Origin: UBA1858 sp045105615
Lineage (GTDB): Bacteria > Pseudomonadota > Gammaproteobacteria > UBA4575
Reading direction: 5' to 3'
Assembly: GCA_045105615.1 (NCBI GenBank)
Contig: JBGCDS010000026.1
Location: 1 to 64,000, forward strand
DNA: 64,000 nt
Of this stretch, positions 61,641-64,000 are shown piece after piece; within the stretch, counting starts at the first letter, position 1; the number at the start of each line of letters is the position of its first letter. The translations under genes were made by a program, and so were the position numbers. The notes beneath the pieces were generated by a model. That model made no database searches. It was not told the DNA's origin and saw only the letters and a program-made list of their open reading frames with translations.

Positions 61641-62896
61641 GACCAAACATCACTTAATTTATTCTTTAAGCTAGTTGTAAATTTAACTCCTGCTACACCA
61701 TCAATTGCACGGTGATCATAGCTTAATGACATTGGCAGCATTAAACGTTCAACAATTTCTTCTTCATTCTTAATTAGCTTAGTATAACTTCTTGACACAC
61801 CCAGAATAGCTACTTCTGGAAAATTTATTATTGGTGTGAAGTGTTGACCGCCTATTCCTCCTAGACTAGTAATCGTCATGCAACCACCCTGCATATCTGT
61901 TGGACTTAATTTATTTTCTCGTGCCCGCACACTTACTTCCATTAACTCTACGGCTAGTTCAGGTATTTTCTTCTTATCTACATCTCTTATTACCGGCACA
62001 ACTAGCCCACGCTCGGTATCTACTGCTATTCCTATATGGAAATATTTCTTGTGTATTAAACTCGTGATATCCAGATTAATAGAACTATTAAAATCTGGAT
62101 ATTCCTGTAAGCACTTCACCACCGCTTTCATAATAAATGGGAGCAGTGTTAATTTGATCCCATCAGATTTCATTTTTTCCTTAAGCTGTTTGCGCGCCAA
62201 CTCTAGATCTGTAATATCAGCATCATCAAATTGTGTTACATGTGGCGCAACATCCCATGAATGATGCAAATGTTTTGCTGCTACCTGTTTCAGTTTATTA
62301 AGTGGTGTTTCTTCGGTTTCACCAAATTGGCTAAAGTCTGGCAATGAATACTGACGACTTATTTGCACACTACCTGGGATTGATACATTTTTTTGTACAT
62401 GACTTTGCACATCTTGCTTTAATATTCTTCCATTTTCAGCACTACCAGTTACATGTTCTAAATCTACACCAAGTTCATTTGCGTATTTGCGTACTGCAGG
62501 GCTTGCATATGCGCTATCAGTGTCTAAAGCTTTATCCGATTTAACCTGTTTTGTAGTAGGCACCATATTAGTGGTTGGCTCAATATCTTCAGACTTGTCT
62601 TTTATATTACTGTTTTCTGTAATCGGTAGATCTTTTTTTTCTTTAACTAGTTGTTTTGCAGTCTCAAGAACTAATAATGTATCACCCTGTTTTATCTTAT
62701 CGCCCACCGAAACAGTGACGCTTTTAACTCTGCCTGCATTAGGTGCAGGAAATTCCATCATTGCCTTATCGCTTTCTAAAGTGACTATAGATTGATTTGC
62801 TTCAACCTCATCACCGGCTGCAACCAAAACCTCAATAACATCAACTTCATCAAAGTCTTCTAGATCTGTTGCTGTAATTATTTTTTCTTCACTCAT
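61628..62896 (-). CDS. aceF: Dihydrolipoamide acetyltransferase (E2 of pyruvate dehydrogenase)
   Basis: This 422-residue core subunit moves acetyl groups from E1 to CoA. There is one lipoyl domain (about 4-78) with Lys44 in ESDKAMMEFP, a linker, an E3/E1-binding domain (about 131-168, ASPAVRKYANELGVDLEHV) and a catalytic domain with SYDHRAIDGV (His395, Asp399). E. coli AceF has three lipoyl domains, so this is a short version. It follows aceE after 6 bp. No third gene (lpd) follows in the window. Confidence 0.96.
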   Translation of the reverse strand: MSEEKIITATDLEDFDEVDVIEVLVAAGDEVEANQSIVTLESDKAMMEFPAPNAGRVKSVTVSVGDKIKQGDTLLVLETAKQLVKEKKDLPITENSNIKDKSEDIEPTTNMVPTTKQVKSDKALDTDSAYASPAVRKYANELGVDLEHVTGSAENGRILKQDVQSHVQKNVSIPGSVQISRQYSLPDFSQFGETEETPLNKLKQVAAKHLHHSWDVAPHVTQFDDADITDLELARKQLKEKMKSDGIKLTLLPFIMKAVVKCLQEYPDFNSSINLDITSLIHKKYFHIGIAVDTERGLVVPVIRDVDKKKIPELAVELMEVSVRARENKLSPTDMQGGCMTITSLGGIGGQHFTPIINFPEVAILGVSRSYTKLIKNEEEIVERLMLPMSLSYDHRAIDGVAGVKFTTSLKNKLSDVWSLMI

Positions 62897-62902
62897 CTTT
62901 TA

Positions 62903-64000
62903 TTATCCAAACATTGGATTAATTCTATCTGGATCCAGCTGATATTTTTCTATTGCCTGCTTTACAGCTTTTGCTTCTATTTTACCCTGGCCTGCAAGTT
63001 CACATAGTGAGGCTACTATTACATAACGATAATCAACCTCAAAATATTCACGCAGTTTTTCTCGTGTATCGCTACGCCCAAACCCATCTGTGCCTAGTAC
63101 ACGATAATTTGTTGGTACTAGCGACCTGATTTGATCGGCATACAATTTCACATAATCACTTGCTGCTATCACAGGTTGTGTACCCGTACCTAAACATTCG
63201 GTAACATATGATTGTTTCGCAGTCTCTTCTGGATGTAACATATTCCAGCGATTAGTATCTACACCATCTCTATATAGTTCGTTAAAGCTTGTAACACTCC
63301 AGATATTCGCTCTTACAGAGTATTCATTCTCCAGTATCTCTGCAGCTTTGATCACTTCACGGAGTATTGCGCCACTACCAAGTAACTGAACATCATATTC
63401 ATCTTTAGAGGCTTGAAATAGATACATGCCTTTTATTATTCCTTCACTCACCCCTTCTGACATAGCTGGATGTTTATAATTTTCATTCATCACTGTAATA
63501 TAATAGAAACAATCTTCCTGTTTCTGATACATACGTACTAATCCATCATGAATAATCACCGCTAATTCATATCCAAAGGTTGGATCATAACTACGGCAAT
63601 TTGGAATAAAGTTGGCCATAATGTGACTTTGGCCGTCTTGATGTTGTAATCCTTCTCCGGCAAGTGTTGTTCTGCCTGCTGTGCCCCCAAGTAAAAATCC
63701 GCGAGAATGACTATCAGCCGCTAACCAGGCAAGATCCCCTATCCGTTGAAAGCCAAACATAGAATAGAATATATAAAATGGAATCATGGTTGTTCCATGA
63801 CTACTATATGAGCATGCAGCTGCAATCCATGACGACATAGCCCCTGCTTCATTGATTCCTTCTTGTAGTATTTGCCCTGCTTTATCTTCGCGGTAATACA
63901 TTAACTCGTCAGCATCAACTGGGTCGTACAACTGGCCTTTACGCGAATATATACCCATAGTACGAAACATTCCTTCCATACCAAATGTACGTGCTTCATC
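62903..64000 (-). CDS. aceE: Pyruvate dehydrogenase E1 component (C-terminal part; runs off the window)
   Basis: About 365 C-terminal residues of the homodimeric E1 are visible. The frame stays open to the window edge, where it reads DEARTFGMEGMFR. Conserved stretches include ILQEGINEAGAMSSW, MIPFYIFYSMFGFQRIGDL, GGTAGRTTLAGEGLQHQDG and YRVLGTDGFGRSDTR. It decarboxylates pyruvate with thiamine diphosphate. The thiamine-binding part lies beyond 64000. Confidence 0.97.
   Translation of the reverse strand, partial: DEARTFGMEGMFRTMGIYSRKGQLYDPVDADELMYYREDKAGQILQEGINEAGAMSSWIAAACSYSSHGTTMIPFYIFYSMFGFQRIGDLAWLAADSHSRGFLLGGTAGRTTLAGEGLQHQDGQSHIMANFIPNCRSYDPTFGYELAVIIHDGLVRMYQKQEDCFYYITVMNENYKHPAMSEGVSEGIIKGMYLFQASKDEYDVQLLGSGAILREVIKAAEILENEYSVRANIWSVTSFNELYRDGVDTNRWNMLHPEETAKQSYVTECLGTGTQPVIAASDYVKLYADQIRSLVPTNYRVLGTDGFGRSDTREKLREYFEVDYRYVIVASLCELAGQGKIEAKAVKQAIEKYQLDPDRINPMFG

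Noticed and set aside
1..64000. CRISPR arrays, prophage, transposase genes, rRNA and tRNA genes
   Set aside because: No regularly spaced repeats, integrase or transposase frames, or tRNA/rRNA signatures were found on either strand by eye.

Overview
The window reads as chromosomal DNA from an AT-rich, Gram-negative gammaproteobacterium. The evidence is the set of conserved gene orders: rplU-rpmA-obgE-proB, murJ-ribF-ileS-lspA-ispH next to the minor type IV pilin genes, rhodanese-grxC-secB-gpsA-trmL, glnA-DUF4124-ntrB-ntrC and glyQ-glyS-gmhB-plsC. There is also an outer-membrane porin, a type II secretion ExeA/GspB pair, and CtpA and EnvC envelope factors. I cannot name the genus from the sequence alone. 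No rRNA, tRNA, insertion sequence, prophage or CRISPR array was seen.

Layout. 1-6.2 kb is a phosphate block: the start of phoB, a porin with a well-formed Pho box, a PAP2 phosphatase broken by one in-frame TGA, a glycosyltransferase remnant, and convergent ppk1 and ppx (polyphosphate synthesis and breakdown). ppx appears to start at AUU. 6.2-11.3 kb (minus) holds gspB-like, exeA, cysS and ispB. 11.4-21.6 kb is housekeeping: ribosomal proteins, ObgE, proline synthesis, MurJ, FAD synthesis, IleRS, lipoprotein signal peptidase and IspH. 21.6-28.9 kb (minus) is the fimT-pilV-pilW-pilX-pilY1-unknown-pilE minor pilin operon, with an unrecognised secreted protein where Pseudomonas has pilY2.

29.1-37.0 kb carries cell-envelope and redox genes (YibQ-like, ctpA, envC, arsR-type regulator, rhodanese, grxC, secB, gpsA, trmL), then a class 1B-like pyrD and an unknown membrane protein. 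37.0-42.0 kb is the nitrogen-control block. glnA has a sigma-54 promoter with two NtrC-type sites 31 bp apart, and ntrB has its own sigma-54-like promoter and NtrC-type site. The 878-bp gap upstream of glnA also holds the most striking non-coding element: about 240 nt with 12 GGA motifs, several displayed in hairpin loops, a CsrB/RsmZ-type architecture for sequestering CsrA/RsmA.

42.6-51.6 kb holds glyQS, gmhB, plsC, an aldo/keto reductase, a SulP transporter, trmB, thiG and thiS. 51.8-57.5 kb is an exopolysaccharide segment (CapK-like ligase, two glycosyltransferases, an exosortase-A-type asparagine synthetase). 57.6-59.8 kb has a MarR regulator, thiO and a Fur-family regulator with a leaderless-type promoter. 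60.0-61.6 kb is a patch of three unrecognised small genes. The window ends in aceF and a partial aceE (pyruvate dehydrogenase).
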